Source: Clostridia bacterium (lineage in GTDB: Bacteria; Bacillota_A; Clostridia; Christensenellales; Aristaeellaceae). Taken from it: a stretch of DNA of 5,333 bases. Positions 4,157-5,333 of the stretch are shown in pieces. Under the pieces are notes generated by a model. The model did no database searches. It was not told the DNA's origin and saw only the letters and a list, made by a program, of their open reading frames with translations. The first letter of the stretch is position 1. Each line of letters opens with the position of its first letter. The translations under genes were made by a program, and so were the position numbers. The stretch spans positions 1 through 5,333 of the forward strand of contig JAFUPO010000323.1 of the NCBI GenBank assembly GCA_017481185.1. The letters run 5' to 3'.

Positions 4157-5333
4157 ATGATGCAGCACTATCCCCTCTGGACCCGGAACTTTACCATTAC
4201 CACCTTCGGGTCCCTGATCTCCATGATGGGCAATGCGGTAACGAAATTTGCCCTGGGCCGAGTGGTGTTTGACAATACCGGTTCTGAATCTCTCTACGCC
4301 ATCTTTCTGGCGGTGGCCACCGTGGCTAGGATCCTTGTGCCCCTGTTTGCCGGGCCGTATCTGGATCGGGCATCAAGGCGGGATACCATCATTCGGGTGG
4401 ACGTGTTTTACACCCTGATGTTTGCGGTGCTGGCCGCCTTGACCACGGCAAACATTTTCAACTATCCCCTGTTTCTTTTTATTGCGGTGCTCCTGGGCTG
4501 TGCAGACAGCCTGTACACCGTGACCTATGATTCCTTTTATCCGGAGCTTATCTCCCCGGGCAACTTCTCCAAGGCTTACTCCATCGGCAGCCTTTTGCAC
4601 CCTTTGGCCAACACGGTGATGATCCCGGTCGCCAATGTGGTGTATGAAAGCGTAGGCGTAGCGCCCCTGTTTTACTTCAACACTGTGGCGTTCTTTTTGA
4701 CCCAGTGGGTGGAAAGAAAGATTCAGGTTCAGGAAAAGCACCTGATGCCCGGCGCTCAGCCTGTCCAGCGGCCCAGCTATGTGAAGGAGCTTTTAAACGG
4801 CGTTCATTACTTAAAGCAAGAAAAGGGCCTCATGGCCATTACCTCTTTGTTTTTTGTAACCATGCTGGTATTGGCCATGCCGGATACCTTGATGCTGCCC
4901 TATTTTACCACCCACCCGGTGTACACGGTGCAGATGTACTCCTTCCTCTCCTCCTCCCACACCCTGGGCCGCATTGCCGGAGCCATCTTTCATTACCGGG
5001 TGCCCATTGCCCCCCGCAAAAAGTTTGCTATTGCGCTGGGGGTATACACCTCCATTGCCCTTTTGCAGGGCCCCCTTTTATATCTGCCCTATCCCATGAT
5101 GATCGTAAGTATGTTCTTTTACGGGGTGCTGGGGGTTACCTCCTTTAATATCCGCACCAGCGGCACCCAAAGCTACGTGCCCAGCCATATGCGGGGCCGG
5201 TTCAACAGCTTGTTTACCATGATCACCACCAGCGGCACCCTGGTGGGCCAATTGATGGCCGGGGCCCTGGGGGAACGGTTCCCCATCCCGCTGATTCTTT
5301 TCATCTTCCAGGGGCTTTACTTCCTGGCGGCCC
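4157..5333 (+). CDS. MFS transporter, MFS_3/efflux-like (3' end outside the window)
   Basis: An open frame of 392 residues begins at ATG 4157 and runs off the window end. AAAGG (4146-4150) lies six bases upstream; ATG 4160 is an alternative. The N-terminus LWTRNFTITTFGSLISMMGNAV followed by FDNTGS resembles MFS_3 exporters (EntS- and macrolide-efflux-like). The loop between helices 2 and 3 carries the MFS motif A pattern, GPYLDRASRRD (residues 66-76). About ten to eleven hydrophobic helices are visible, with a longer polar central stretch (about 185-220: RKIQVQEKH...QPVQRPSYVKE) separating the two six-helix halves. It probably exports a small molecule by proton antiport at the cytoplasmic membrane; the substrate is unknown. 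Typical proteins of this type are a little over 400 residues, so only the last helix or tail should be missing. It follows the phosphoesterase gene by 14 nt, consistent with cotranscription. Confidence 0.88.
   Translation, partial: MMQHYPLWTRNFTITTFGSLISMMGNAVTKFALGRVVFDNTGSESLYAIFLAVATVARILVPLFAGPYLDRASRRDTIIRVDVFYTLMFAVLAALTTANIFNYPLFLFIAVLLGCADSLYTVTYDSFYPELISPGNFSKAYSIGSLLHPLANTVMIPVANVVYESVGVAPLFYFNTVAFFLTQWVERKIQVQEKHLMPGAQPVQRPSYVKELLNGVHYLKQEKGLMAITSLFFVTMLVLAMPDTLMLPYFTTHPVYTVQMYSFLSSSHTLGRIAGAIFHYRVPIAPRKKFAIALGVYTSIALLQGPLLYLPYPMMIVSMFFYGVLGVTSFNIRTSGTQSYVPSHMRGRFNSLFTMITTSGTLVGQLMAGALGERFPIPLILFIFQGLYFLAA

Noticed and set aside
3468..5333. Phosphoesterase-MFS pair as a defence or antibiotic-resistance system
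   Set aside because: No defence-associated domain, mobile element or recognisable resistance signature is present. The pairing supports cotranscription only.

Overview
The window looks like ordinary chromosomal DNA from a fairly GC-rich Gram-positive bacterium, most likely a clostridial member of the Bacillota. The evidence is strong Shine-Dalgarno sequences (AGGAGG-like), TTG/GTG alternative starts, classical hairpin-plus-T-tract terminators, extended -10 promoters, and family matches such as the YqxD/YaiI, YczE-like and CxxC-x17-CxxC zinc-ribbon proteins. The lineage is inferred from style and gene content only. I see no rRNA, tRNA, CRISPR array, insertion sequence or phage gene.

Layout. 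(1) At 1-606 (+) lies the C-terminal end of arginyl-tRNA synthetase, followed 15 nt later by a YqxD/YaiI (DUF188) protein. A strong hairpin-T-tract terminator follows at 640-683, directly against the ribosome binding site of (2) a YczE/YitT-like multi-pass membrane protein at 693-1373 (+). (3) The membrane-protein gene converges on a small eight-cysteine zinc-ribbon protein at 1548-1835 (-), and two strong hairpins separate them. (4) An AT-rich intergenic region at 1836-2198 carries a good minus-strand promoter for the zinc-ribbon gene and drives, divergently, an XRE-family regulator with an acidic tail at 2199-2636 (+). (5) A bidirectional terminator at 2635-2674 separates the regulator from a convergent HAD-IB phosphatase at 2706-3374 (-). 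(6) A compact pair of back-to-back promoters at 3403-3435 reads left into the HAD gene and right into a calcineurin-like phosphoesterase (3468-4142) and an MFS transporter (4157 to the window end, truncated).

How the genes may work together. argS and the DUF188 gene look like one transcript, and the phosphoesterase and MFS exporter look like another. The two phosphohydrolases share a promoter region, which suggests related control but does not show a common pathway. The zinc-ribbon and XRE genes are divergent, and their promoters share a near-identical 11-bp motif (TGTACAATCWG) in the same orientation relative to each gene. This is a plausible operator for the XRE protein.

I did not find a convincing new biological system. 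The best leads are regulatory: the terminator abutting a start site, the shared 11-mer, and the mutually exclusive divergent promoters. A further lead is the set of altered active-site motifs in the phosphoesterase.
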